This document shows positions 1 to 8,654 of a DNA stretch of 64,000 nucleotides, piece by piece. The translations under genes and the position numbers were made by a program. The notes beneath the pieces were generated by a model, which did not search any database, was not told where the DNA came from, and saw only the letters and a program-made list of their open reading frames with translations. This DNA is from Candidatus Anammoximicrobium sp. Lineage in GTDB: Bacteria > Planctomycetota > Planctomycetia > Pirellulales > Pirellulaceae. Positions within the stretch are counted from its first letter, which is position 1. Each line of letters starts with the position of its first letter. The stretch covers positions 112,399-176,398 of the forward strand of contig JAAYYU010000035.1 of the NCBI GenBank assembly GCA_012515235.1, in the 5' to 3' direction.

Positions 1-1965
1 AAGAGATGAGGGATGAAGGATGTCGTCAAATGCCGGGCCTCTTGCCAAACGGAACTGATCCTTCATCCTCCCGCATTCCGCCTTCATCCTTCCGCCTTCA
101 TCCTTTGTCGTTGTCTTTCTCTCCGCTGCCAGGGCATGGAGCCCGTTCAGTTTGGCCGTGATGTAGCACACGCAGGGGTGAGGCGGGGCGTACAGCAACC
201 CGTTGGCCGGCATGATGCCCAGAAAACAGGTCCCGCGGACCCAATGATTCAAGATGTTCTCGCCGCTGCCCACGTCCAGGAACTCCGTGCCTCGCCGGGC
301 CGCCAGAATGAACCGTTCGGTCGCCTTTTCCCGGTAGCAGCGGTGATGGTGCGTGCTCTCCATGGCTTCCGTGGTGGAGAACCGCTTCTGCTCCTTCCCG
401 CTGGCCAACTCCACGCCGACCATCGCGTACGGCTTCGCGTCGTGGAGCCAGACGAGGCCGTCGATCACGAACAGGTCCGGCGGGAAGCCGTACGTCCAGC
501 TGTAGCACTCGCGTTCCCAGAGCGTTTCGCCGCTGCTGGCCGCGAGCGCCAACAACTCGCACTGCAAGGCCGTGTAGGGGACGTGGTCTTTGCCCATCCG
601 CGGCTGGGCCAGCAACACGACGCCGTCGCGGTAGACCAACTCGCAGCGATAGAGCGGCTGATGGTAATGGGTCCACAACTTGAGTTCGGGGTGCTGCGGG
701 CGGGCCGCCCGCCAGCGCTCTTGGCCCGTCTTCAGGTCCAGCGCCACGACGTCGCCGCCGTCCAGGAAGAAGGCGTGCTCGTCCCCGATCGTCAGGGCCA
801 CGCGGGTGATCCGCCCGTTCTCGTCGCGCGTGCCGCTCACCGCAACGCAATCCCCCGTCTCCCAGAGGATTTCGCCCGTTTCGGCGCGCAGGGCCATGAT
901 GCGGCTCGTCATCGGCGTCAGCTTTTCGCCTGGGCCGTGGGCCAAGTGGCCCTGGTTGACCGCCAAGAACAGGACACCTTCCTTGTAGACGATCTCGGAG
1001 GCGTGCTCGGTGCGATCGTAGACCCGGACGGTCTCGCCCGTGGCGGCATTCAGGGCCGTGACCGGGGCGTTGAACCCCAGGGTGGCATAGACTCGCTCGC
1101 CGGCGGCAACCAGCCGGCGAGCGAGATGGCTCGGCGGCTCGGATCGGGCCACCATTTCACCGCGGCCCCACTGTTGCCAGCCCCACTCGGCCATCGGGAG
1201 CTTCCACAATAGGACCCCGTTGAAAGCGTCGCGTGCCACCAACTGCCACTGTCCGGGCAGCCCCAGGATGCCCGCGACCGCTTCGTTGACGATGTAGAAC
1301 ATCCGCCCGCCGGCAGAGACCATCGCGCTGAGGCTGGGGACCATGTCGTGATGAATCTGCCACTCCGGGCCGGCCACCCACTGCACTTGGCGAGGCGGCC
1401 CGACCACCCGGTCCGGCGTCACGGGGTTCGCGTCGGGCCCATGTCGCCAATGCGACCACTCGCCTAGATCCGCCGGCCACGGCTTGACCTGCTTGACCCA
1501 CTGCCCCTCGCGTTTGAAGTACGCCACGCCGCGAGGCGCAAGGACGCGTGTGATCTCCTGCATTGGCACGTCGCCGAGGTCTTCGGCAACCACAAGGTTC
1601 ACGAGGTTGTCAGCATACGGCAGACGCCGGCCGTCGAATTCGATCGCAGTGACTTCGCCGTACACCCCGCGCCGGCGGATGTGCTCGCGGGCTGTCCCGA
1701 CGCTGCCCGCATCCGCGGACAGGCCCTGCACAATGTATCGCTCGCCCGCCCGCAAGGCCGCCGTCAACCGGCCGTCGCCGCAGCCCAGATGCACGATCAG
1801 CCCGCCGCGGACGCCCGTGGTTTCCAGAATCTGCCGGGCCAACGTCCCCTCGGCGTCTTGCTCGGACACGTCGGCGGCGTCCAGGATGCCGGTGGATAAC
1901 AGCGCGGTCGCGATCCAGAAGAACCCTGCCCAAAGGCGACTTACTGCGTGCCTAGCTCGGAGCAT
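1..1965 (-). CDS. SAM-methyltransferase-like / PQQ-propeller fusion protein (3' end outside window)
   Basis: An open frame of 655 codons with no stop before the left edge, so the C-terminus is missing. It starts at an ATG preceded by an AAGGAGA Shine-Dalgarno. Residues 11-31 are a hydrophobic export-type leader. Around residues 57-65 comes a class I methyltransferase motif I (IVHLGCGDG), then a Rossmann-like stretch with a late motif around LAPRGVAYF. From about residue 175 it becomes a PQQ/WD-type beta-propeller with repeated ALDLKTGQERW and ALRAETGEILWE blades. Such fusions are common, uncharacterised planctomycete proteins; the methyl acceptor is unknown. The last 40 visible residues are Lys/Arg/Asp/Glu-rich and are encoded by a GGATGAAGG-type DNA repeat, so the natural C-terminus may have been altered. 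Family assignment is good; enzymatic activity is only inferred. Confidence 0.75.
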   Translation of the reverse strand, partial: MLRARHAVSRLWAGFFWIATALLSTGILDAADVSEQDAEGTLARQILETTGVRGGLIVHLGCGDGRLTAALRAGERYIVQGLSADAGSVGTAREHIRRRGVYGEVTAIEFDGRRLPYADNLVNLVVAEDLGDVPMQEITRVLAPRGVAYFKREGQWVKQVKPWPADLGEWSHWRHGPDANPVTPDRVVGPPRQVQWVAGPEWQIHHDMVPSLSAMVSAGGRMFYIVNEAVAGILGLPGQWQLVARDAFNGVLLWKLPMAEWGWQQWGRGEMVARSEPPSHLARRLVAAGERVYATLGFNAPVTALNAATGETVRVYDRTEHASEIVYKEGVLFLAVNQGHLAHGPGEKLTPMTSRIMALRAETGEILWETGDCVAVSGTRDENGRITRVALTIGDEHAFFLDGGDVVALDLKTGQERWRAARPQHPELKLWTHYHQPLYRCELVYRDGVVLLAQPRMGKDHVPYTALQCELLALAASSGETLWERECYSWTYGFPPDLFVIDGLVWLHDAKPYAMVGVELASGKEQKRFSTTEAMESTHHHRCYREKATERFILAARRGTEFLDVGSGENILNHWVRGTCFLGIMPANGLLYAPPHPCVCYITAKLNGLHALAAERKTTTKDEGGRMKAECGRMKDQFRLARGPAFDDILHPSSL
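5..108. repeat. GGATGAAGG-type short repeat cluster
   Basis: Several copies of a roughly 9-14 bp unit (GGATGAAGG, or CCTTCATCC on the other strand) occur in both orientations at positions 7-22 and 59-108. They lie inside the open frame of the methyltransferase/PQQ protein, where they encode charged residues. It looks like a simple intergenic repeat that has entered a 3' coding end. Confidence 0.6.
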
Positions 1966-2234
1966 CACTCAGTCTCCTTGTTGGGAGAGATCGTAAAGAG
2001 ACGAAGGTCCGCCTTGCGGATCGGTCTTGCGAGGCGGGTACTCGTCCACGGATAGTTCTCAGGCAAAGACGAGCATACTCGAAAAACGATTGGGTCCGCA
2101 ACAAGGGGCAAGGGTTGCGACGAAGAGCCCGCAGGCAAGTGCCCGATGCGCGCGGTCAATCCGTGTTGAGGTGAAAGTCGTGTTGATTGGGGCCGCTGGC
2201 GCTGACTTCAACGACACGTTCCCTTCGAGTGAGT

Positions 2235-3206
2235 TCAGAAGGCGACTTCCATCTCATTCGGCGCGGCGACGGGAGTCCCGGCCGCTTGCCAGACGCCCAG
2301 GCTGACGGACTCTGAGACGAACCGTACGTGTCCGTCGCCCATCAGCAAGTTGACGCCGCCAGGATGATAGCTGCGGGCAGTCATCGTCATGTACCGCGGA
2401 ATCCAGGCGACGAAGGTGCCAACGCACGGCGCCCAAGGGTCGTTCACGCAATGGGCATGACGGATCTGGTCGGGAACCAAGCTGTTGGGGGTCTGATTAT
2501 GGTGGTACAAGGGGCCTTCCGGGTAGTGCAACACGCCGCGGAAGTCCTGGCTGTGATCGACGAGCCGCAGTTCGGAGACGAATGCGGTGTTGCTGGTGCC
2601 GTCCAAGATGCGGGAGATGTTCAGCCAGCTGTTCAGGTAGAAGACACCGGCGGGGCGTTGCACGGGCGCGTGATAGATGTCGCTTTCGCGCATCGGCCCC
2701 GTCCCGTTATTGGCGGCGTAACTGCCACGGGTGTAGGCATCCAAAAACGCGCTTGGCCGACCGGCGGCGCTCGATGGGCAAAGCATCACGGGCGGCGTGT
2801 TGGCGTGGATTTCCGCGTTGTATAACGGAGAGTGGCCAAATCCGTGCTGCCAATCGATGCGATCCCAGAGCGCCTCTTGCTCCAGGAACGGCAGGAGCCA
2901 CGTCACCCACGTCGATTCGGACCCGCCGTTGTTGCCACACCCCGCCTTGTCGCAGTAGTGTCCCGGGGGAAAGCGGCCTTTCGCATCGTGGTGCAGGTGC
3001 AGAGCCACACCGATCTGCCGAAGGTTGTTCAGGCACTGGCTGCGGCGGGCAGCCTCACGGGCGGCCTGAATGGCGGGCAGCAGCAAGGCCACAAGCAGGC
3101 CGATAATGGCGATCACGACGAGCAGTTCGACCAGTGTGAATGCATGGCGGCTGTTCCTTCCCAAGGCGACGAGCCAGTCCTGTTCGGGCAGAACTCTTGA
3201 TCGCAT
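2235..3206 (-). CDS. DUF1559 protein with prepilin-type N-terminus
   Basis: A 323-residue protein of the DUF1559 (SBP_bac_10) family, hugely expanded in Planctomycetota. The type IV pilin-like leader is plain: a short basic segment, then [20 protein letters not shown], followed by [22 protein letters not shown]. The C-terminal hallmark is the H-x-G-G-x-N-x-L-x-G-D-G-x-V-x-F-V motif (HPGGVNLLMGDGHVRFV). I chose the ATG at 3206 because GGAGG lies 9 nt upstream; a longer frame reaching 3368 lacks this. Expected to be processed by prepilin peptidase and held at the cytoplasmic membrane, pseudopilin-like. Exact role unknown. Divergent from the sigma factor gene to its right. Confidence 0.9.
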   Translation of the reverse strand: MRSRVLPEQDWLVALGRNSRHAFTLVELLVVIAIIGLLVALLLPAIQAAREAARRSQCLNNLRQIGVALHLHHDAKGRFPPGHYCDKAGCGNNGGSESTWVTWLLPFLEQEALWDRIDWQHGFGHSPLYNAEIHANTPPVMLCPSSAAGRPSAFLDAYTRGSYAANNGTGPMRESDIYHAPVQRPAGVFYLNSWLNISRILDGTSNTAFVSELRLVDHSQDFRGVLHYPEGPLYHHNQTPNSLVPDQIRHAHCVNDPWAPCVGTFVAWIPRYMTMTARSYHPGGVNLLMGDGHVRFVSESVSLGVWQAAGTPVAAPNEMEVAF

Positions 3207-3436
3207 GTTTGCCAGCCTCCGACCGGTTCGACTTGCCGCAAGGTGGACAGATGCCCGGCTTGAGTGCGAGCAATGGAATCCATCGCACCGTAGCGGAACG
3301 CGAACGTGGTCCGCGGCGGAGGCACGGCCGGGTTGCGTTCCGAGAAGATAATCGCGAGCCGAGCCCATATTGTAACATCAAAGTCCAGGATTCTGCGAGA
3401 CAATCTTCCCGCAACATCCCTTGCGGATCCGAACGG

Positions 3437-3465
3437 TTGCAGAGCGGGATCCGCGAGACTATGAT
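3437..3465 (+). promoter_or_regulatory. Sigma-70-type promoter for the ECF sigma gene
   Basis: TTGCAG at 3437-3442 and TATGAT at 3460-3465 are separated by 17 bp. The expected start near 3472 would give a leader of about 105 nt ahead of the ATG at 3577. Planctomycete promoters are poorly defined, so this is a match to the general consensus only. The rest of the 370-bp divergent intergenic region (3207-3576) shows no gene. Confidence 0.45.
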
Positions 3466-3576
3466 ACGGGTGCTGCGGACGTCCCTGGAAGCAACGCGTT
3501 GCGGCAGTCATCGCGGCCCCGATACTCGGCCACCGTGGCAGCAGTTGTCCCTTTTCAAATTGGATGTCTCTTCGCG

Positions 3577-4161
3577 ATGAACGATACCTTGGGGGCTACT
3601 GAACTCTACCACCGCTGGTGTGCGGGAGATGAGAGCGCCGCAACGCCACTTTTCGAATTGTTCGCGCAGCGGCTGGCCGCGCTGGCGGACAAGCAGTTGA
3701 GCGCGCGGTTGGCCCGCCGCGTGGAGGGCGAGGACATCGTCCAGTCGGTGTTCCGCACCTTTTTTCGCCGCAGTGCCCGCGGCGAGTTCCAGATCCAGCG
3801 GTCCGCGGAACTGTGGCAGTTGTTGGTCAAGATCACGTTGGCCAAGGTCCGCAGTCAGGCTCGCCGCCACACTTCGGGGAAACGGGATGTCGGCGCCGAG
3901 GTCAACGTGGGCGACGAAAACTGGCTTCTGGCGGCGGTGGCCAACGAGCCCGGACCGGAGGAGGCCGCGGTCCTCGTCGAACAAATCGAGGCGATCCTGG
4001 AAGGGCTGCCCGCCGGTTACGGTGAGATTCTCACGTTGCGTCTGGAGGGGCATGCGCGGTCGGAGATCGCTGATCGGCTGGGGATTTCGCGGATGACGGT
4101 GCATCGCGCCCTGAAACTGATGCAGCAACGCCTGGACCGGATCCTGCAGGAACTGGCGTAA
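3577..4161 (+). CDS. ECF-type RNA polymerase sigma factor
   Basis: A 194-residue sigma factor of the Sigma70_ECF type typical of Planctomycetota. Region 2 is seen as LARRVEGEDIVQSVFRTFFRR, and region 4 as the C-terminal helix-turn-helix (LTLRLEGHARSEIADRLGISRMTVHRALKLMQQRL). The ATG at 3577 fits the family length; the frame is open further upstream but that part does not resemble a sigma factor. No membrane segment and no obvious anti-sigma gene alongside. In this phylum such factors are often encoded near serine/threonine kinases, and one follows at 5728. Its regulon is unknown. Confidence 0.88.
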   Translation: MNDTLGATELYHRWCAGDESAATPLFELFAQRLAALADKQLSARLARRVEGEDIVQSVFRTFFRRSARGEFQIQRSAELWQLLVKITLAKVRSQARRHTSGKRDVGAEVNVGDENWLLAAVANEPGPEEAAVLVEQIEAILEGLPAGYGEILTLRLEGHARSEIADRLGISRMTVHRALKLMQQRLDRILQELA

Positions 4162-4284
4162 ATCGTTTTCAGGAAGCAGCGTACCGCCGCCTTGCCCCGG
4201 ACGAACCCCACTCCCACTCGAAACGCCGAGAAGCCTTGCTCGAAAGACTGCGCCAAATGATCCCGCCGAGTTACGCGTAACCTG

Positions 4285-4311
4285 AAACGCCGGTCGAACG
4301 ACACGGCGTTT
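4285..4311. terminator. Hairpin between convergent genes
   Basis: AAACGCCG and CGGCGTTT form an 8-bp stem around an 11-nt loop, with short A and T runs at the stem base. It sits between the stop of the sigma factor gene and the stop of the leftward gene at 4337, so it may terminate transcription from both sides. Confidence 0.5.
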
Positions 4312-4336
4312 CCCCTACCTACCCGTCGGGCGAGGT

Positions 4337-5416
4337 CTACTTCGTCTTACGCCGATCGTGCGGAACGACAATCTGGCAGGTTGCTTCCGCCACGTTGCCG
4401 GCTCTGTCTGCGACGAGTGCGGTAATGGCGTAGACTCGTCCTTCGCCGATTCCTGCGCGTTCCGCTCGCAATAAGATCGTGCCGGGAAACACGCGCCATT
4501 CGCTCCCTTCTTCGTCCGCATCGACGAACGAGTCGTCGGGGTCAAACGCCGCGGTCACATCTACCGGAACGCCCTCGCCATCGAGAACGAAGCCGTCCTG
4601 TCCGTTGACATCGCCCGGCGTGTCGCCATCGCCCAACCCGTCGTCCGGTTCGTTGCTTTCGGCAAACACCCCGACCAACTCCAGGTCCGCTGCATCCGTA
4701 ACGGCATCTGTTGCCTCGACGGCAATCGTTACGGCCACCATTCTGTGGTTGGGGGGAAAAAGGCTCTGCGTATCAGCGGAGCATTCGACCGTCGGAGGCG
4801 TCGTGTCTGCTGCCGTCACGACACGAATCTGGTCGCGATAGCGTTTGATATGTGACTGCACGGTAATGGTGTGCCGGTCTTCGGAGAGAATGACCAAATC
4901 ATCTCCTTGGTTCAGCTCCAACCCGCGGAAATCATCTTGGCCTCGGGCCGTCATGTAGACTGTGCCGGGAACCCCGAGAAGGTCGTCCGACTGGTTCAAG
5001 CGTTTTGGCAGGATCATGACTCCCAGGATTTCCGTGTCGAAGGTCATGGAACCAACAAACCGTTTGAACGATCCTTCTTGCGTCCGGTCGGCGTGCAGAA
5101 AATAGCTGTCGACGACGACGCCCGCACCGATCTTGCCACCTGTCAGCTCGCCCACCTGGTCGTATTCGCCCGGCCGGTTAATGTCTACATTCACGTGGTC
5201 CGGCAGCACAACTGCCTTTTGCTCGGCGACGGCGAAGAGGCCGACTTCGCTGGTGAGTTGACCTTCTGAAAAGCTCGGAGGTGGCTCGGCCAAGAACTGA
5301 ATTTGGCCCGTGATCGCCACAACCTCTGCCCGGGCTTGGAGACCTCCTGCGCTCGAAGCAACCATCCCGACAAATGCCGACAGACACATGGACACACATC
5401 GTCTTGAAAACACCAT
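4337..5416 (-). CDS. Secreted protein with HYR-like domain, function unknown
   Basis: A 359-residue exported protein. The ATG at 5416 follows a GAGGTG ribosome-binding site and opens a signal peptide (basic VFSRRC start, hydrophobic core, cut near LQARAE). Residues about 35-205 form a beta-rich domain with conserved GGKIGAGVVVDSYFLHAD. From about residue 215 a bacterial Ig/HYR-like domain begins (TTPPTVECSADTQSLFPPNHRMVAVTI), interrupted by an acidic stretch containing GDGDTPGDVNGQDG, which resembles a calcium-binding loop. No catalytic motif was recognised; adhesion or a structural role outside the cell is likely. It is transcribed against both neighbours and so is probably monocistronic. 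Confidence 0.7.
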   Translation of the reverse strand: MVFSRRCVSMCLSAFVGMVASSAGGLQARAEVVAITGQIQFLAEPPPSFSEGQLTSEVGLFAVAEQKAVVLPDHVNVDINRPGEYDQVGELTGGKIGAGVVVDSYFLHADRTQEGSFKRFVGSMTFDTEILGVMILPKRLNQSDDLLGVPGTVYMTARGQDDFRGLELNQGDDLVILSEDRHTITVQSHIKRYRDQIRVVTAADTTPPTVECSADTQSLFPPNHRMVAVTIAVEATDAVTDAADLELVGVFAESNEPDDGLGDGDTPGDVNGQDGFVLDGEGVPVDVTAAFDPDDSFVDADEEGSEWRVFPGTILLRAERAGIGEGRVYAITALVADRAGNVAEATCQIVVPHDRRKTK

Positions 5417-5727
5417 GTTGCACCTCGTAATTGGGAAACAGAAAACAAGACTGACGCCTCGCAACTCACACGTCTGGAAGGACCGCCATGCGGTTCTCGG
5501 CGAAATCTCCACCCAGGTTAATCGCGGAATTCCGTCAATGTGTAACGCGCCAGGCACCAAGATTCCGTCTCGCAGCGCAACCGGCAGGGGGAAGGGACGC
5601 GGCCGAAAGAGAAGCACGCTGGATTTCCCCTTCTTGCCCACGTTGCGTTACACTGGCGCAGGATTCTGCGATTCTGCTTAACGCGGGGGAACTGCCTTCT
5701 TCCGAACCGTCGAACAGGAGTCTTGCC

Positions 5728-8472
5728 GTGACAGCCTCCCTTGATGCGCTGGTCGAGCTTTCCGAGGCAGACCGCCGTCGTCTCGAGTTCTTTCTGTTCG
5801 ACTTTGACCGGGCTTGGTCGCCCCACGGCTTGGCCGCTTGCGCGAAGGAGTTGCCGCCGGATGACAGGGTGTACCGGCAGGCCGCGCTCGTCGAGCTGGT
5901 CAAGATCGACCTCGAGCGACAATGGCAGTCTGGCAGCCGATGCACCTTGGAAGACTACCTGCGTCAATTCCCCGAACTCGGCAGCCGGGAGACGGTTTCG
6001 ACGGAAATCCTGCAGGCCGAGTACGAGGCTCGTCTTCGGTTTGGGACGCCGGACGAAGTGGAGGATTTCCAGCGGCGATTTCCCAATTTTTCCAGCGTTT
6101 CGGAGCCCGTGCCCCAACTGTCGACTGCCCCCAACGTTGTGGGCACACCCGCGGAGGCCAGCGTCGATACGAGCCGTGAGGGTCGGGACGCGGACACCGG
6201 CGTCCCAATTCCAGGCCAGCTTACGGCGCTGCCCGAACAATTCGGCCGATATCGGATCCTGAAACGGCTTAGCAGCGGGGGCATGGGAACCGTTTACTTG
6301 GCCCACGACGGGGAACTGGATCGCAAGGTCGCGCTGAAAGTGCCAAAATCGGACCAGGCCGGCGACCGTGAGTGGATCCGGCGATTCTACCAAGAGGCGC
6401 GCGCTGCGGCGGCACTGCACCACCGAAATATCTGCTCGATCTTCGACATTGGCGAGGTCGACGGTATGCACTACATCAGCATGGCCTGGATCGAAGGCGA
6501 GTCGCTGTCCGACTGGATTCGCAGCAAGAGGCCGATTTCCCAACGGGACGCGGCTGCGATCGTCTACAAGCTGGCCCTCGCCCTGCAGGAGGCCCACGCC
6601 CGCGGCGTCATTCACCGAGACCTGAAACCGGCCAACGTCATGATGGACCGCGAGCAGGAGCCGGTGATCACGGACTTTGGGCTGGCGCGACAACTGGACC
6701 GGCCCGAACAGTCCCGGCTGACGCACCCCGGCATGATCATGGGAACCCCCGCCTACATGTCGCCGGAGCAGATTTCCGGCGAGATCGAACGGGTCCAGAC
6801 GCCCAGCGACATCTACAGCCTGGGCGTCATCTTGTACGAACTCCTGACAGGCGAGTTGCCGTTTTCCGGCACGGTGAGCGTTGTGATTGGCAAGAAACTG
6901 TCGCAGGATGCCCCGAGATCGGCTTCCTTGCGCGGAAATGTGGCTCCGCTCCTGGACTCGATCTGTGCGAAGATGCTGAACCGCAGAATCGAAGACCGCT
7001 ACCAGTCGATGCGCCAAGTCGCGGACGACCTGAGACGATACCTGGACAGGGAGGAAATCCTCGATTCGGGGCGCCTACTGGCGTGGGGGAATCGCGCGGC
7101 GTTGCGACTGCGGCGACTTGTGGGGGCCGCGCGGCGATACCCGCAGCAGACGATCGCGGTCCTGGCCGGTGCGTTGGCCGTTCTGGCGGCAGTCATGGTG
7201 CTCCGCACACCCTACGGAACGCTGCAGATTGAAACGGACGACCCGAATCTGCGCGTGTTGCTGGATGGTCGGCAGCTGAGAATCGAGAACATCGAGGCCC
7301 CGCACCGCGTGCGCGCCGGGGAACACGAATTCAAAGTTTTGCTGGGCAACCAGACGATCCCCGTCGACATGCCGATCGAACTGAATCACGAAGAATACCG
7401 CGGCCAGTACACGTTGGCCGCAGAACTCGACGCGACCGTGCTCCTCAGCAACCGCTTCACGGTGCTCCGCAACAAAGAACGCGTCCTGACGATTCGCTTG
7501 GTGCCCCAGCTTTTGCCGCCGAAACCCTTGCCGATTGGCCCACGGTCGGCGGTCTCCGGCTGTTTCGTCTTCTCCGCCTTTGATGGACGGCAGTGGGACC
7601 TGTACACGTACACGCCGACGACGGACTCGTTGGCGAACGTGACTGGGACCAGGGACGGGAACGAATTTTATCCTCGCTTCAGCCCGGACGGACGGTCAAT
7701 CGCGTTCCAATCGAATCAGCACGGTTTCGGGCTGGAGGACCGCGCCTACGACGTGTACGTCTTGGAGTCGAGCGGCTGTCGGCGGCTGACTACGGAAATT
7801 GGCTGGGCAGGCAGCGGGGTGGCGTGGTCATCAGATGGCACCGAATTGCTGGCTTCGGTCGAACAATGGAAGGACGGCGATCCGTTTCCGCCCTGGACGA
7901 ACTGGCAGGAGATCTGGCGGATTCCGTTGACGGGGGGCAAACCAGCACTGGTGCCGAACTCGTCACAGCCCAAGACGTTCTACATCACGCCGGATTGGCA
8001 TCGCAGTAGCGGCGTGGTGTTGGCAAAGTACGATGCCCCCTTCGTCTACCAAGACCTGTTCGTCGCTCAGTTGGAACGTAACCAGACGGAGAAGCAACTG
8101 ACCGACACGCGGTCCCGCAAGGTCGGCAACATCGAGCCGCGCTGGTCCCCCGACGGACAGCGGATCTGGTTCGCGTCGGAACGGAACAGTCGCGGCATCT
8201 TCCGGCTGTATGTCGTCGGCGCCGATGGTACTTCGCTTGAGCCAAAACTCCACGACGCCGCGGAGGATCGGAGCCCGGTGCCGATTGAAAACGGGATTCG
8301 GGTCGCCTTTATCCGTCACCCGGCAACGGACCCGCGACTGATGATCGCCAGCACGGAGACGACAGCTGCCGAGACACTGAAAGACCTGAGCAGCCTCAGC
8401 GTCAAGGAGGTGCGGTCCCTGGACTGGACTGCCTCCGACGGCTTTGCAAGAGGCTCCCCCGGCTCGCCCTAG
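5728..8472 (+). CDS. Membrane serine/threonine protein kinase with PEGA and PD40 propeller
   Basis: A 914-residue Hanks-type kinase. I prefer the GTG at 5728 because AGGAG lies 7 nt upstream; the frame is open further but has no kinase-like sequence there. Residues 1-170 are the helical N-terminal region common in planctomycete kinases. The kinase domain spans about 172-440, with Gly-rich loop LSSGGMGTVY, HRDLKPAN (catalytic Asp298), DFG (316-318) and GTPAYMSPEQ. One transmembrane segment lies at about 475-492, then a PEGA-like domain, and a PD40/TolB-type propeller with blades such as FSPDGRSIAFQSN near 648 and WSPDGQRIWFAS near 801. The topology puts the kinase in the cytoplasm and the propeller outside, suiting signal sensing. 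It may act with the ECF sigma factor at 3577; this is inferred from proximity only. Confidence 0.92.
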   Translation: MTASLDALVELSEADRRRLEFFLFDFDRAWSPHGLAACAKELPPDDRVYRQAALVELVKIDLERQWQSGSRCTLEDYLRQFPELGSRETVSTEILQAEYEARLRFGTPDEVEDFQRRFPNFSSVSEPVPQLSTAPNVVGTPAEASVDTSREGRDADTGVPIPGQLTALPEQFGRYRILKRLSSGGMGTVYLAHDGELDRKVALKVPKSDQAGDREWIRRFYQEARAAAALHHRNICSIFDIGEVDGMHYISMAWIEGESLSDWIRSKRPISQRDAAAIVYKLALALQEAHARGVIHRDLKPANVMMDREQEPVITDFGLARQLDRPEQSRLTHPGMIMGTPAYMSPEQISGEIERVQTPSDIYSLGVILYELLTGELPFSGTVSVVIGKKLSQDAPRSASLRGNVAPLLDSICAKMLNRRIEDRYQSMRQVADDLRRYLDREEILDSGRLLAWGNRAALRLRRLVGAARRYPQQTIAVLAGALAVLAAVMVLRTPYGTLQIETDDPNLRVLLDGRQLRIENIEAPHRVRAGEHEFKVLLGNQTIPVDMPIELNHEEYRGQYTLAAELDATVLLSNRFTVLRNKERVLTIRLVPQLLPPKPLPIGPRSAVSGCFVFSAFDGRQWDLYTYTPTTDSLANVTGTRDGNEFYPRFSPDGRSIAFQSNQHGFGLEDRAYDVYVLESSGCRRLTTEIGWAGSGVAWSSDGTELLASVEQWKDGDPFPPWTNWQEIWRIPLTGGKPALVPNSSQPKTFYITPDWHRSSGVVLAKYDAPFVYQDLFVAQLERNQTEKQLTDTRSRKVGNIEPRWSPDGQRIWFASERNSRGIFRLYVVGADGTSLEPKLHDAAEDRSPVPIENGIRVAFIRHPATDPRLMIASTETTAAETLKDLSSLSVKEVRSLDWTASDGFARGSPGSP

Positions 8473-8654
8473 ACCACCGTCAATCAGGGTGCCACGCGAT
8501 CTGGCTCCAGACGCATGACCGAGACCCGCTCGGCCGATCGAAATCGAAGCGGTCCGCCAGGACCTCGAACAAGGACGCGAACCGGCCACGGTCTTCTGAG
8601 CTGTGCTCGATCGCCGGAGTCGATCCGCCGCCCGCCGATGGTGACAGTGGTGTT

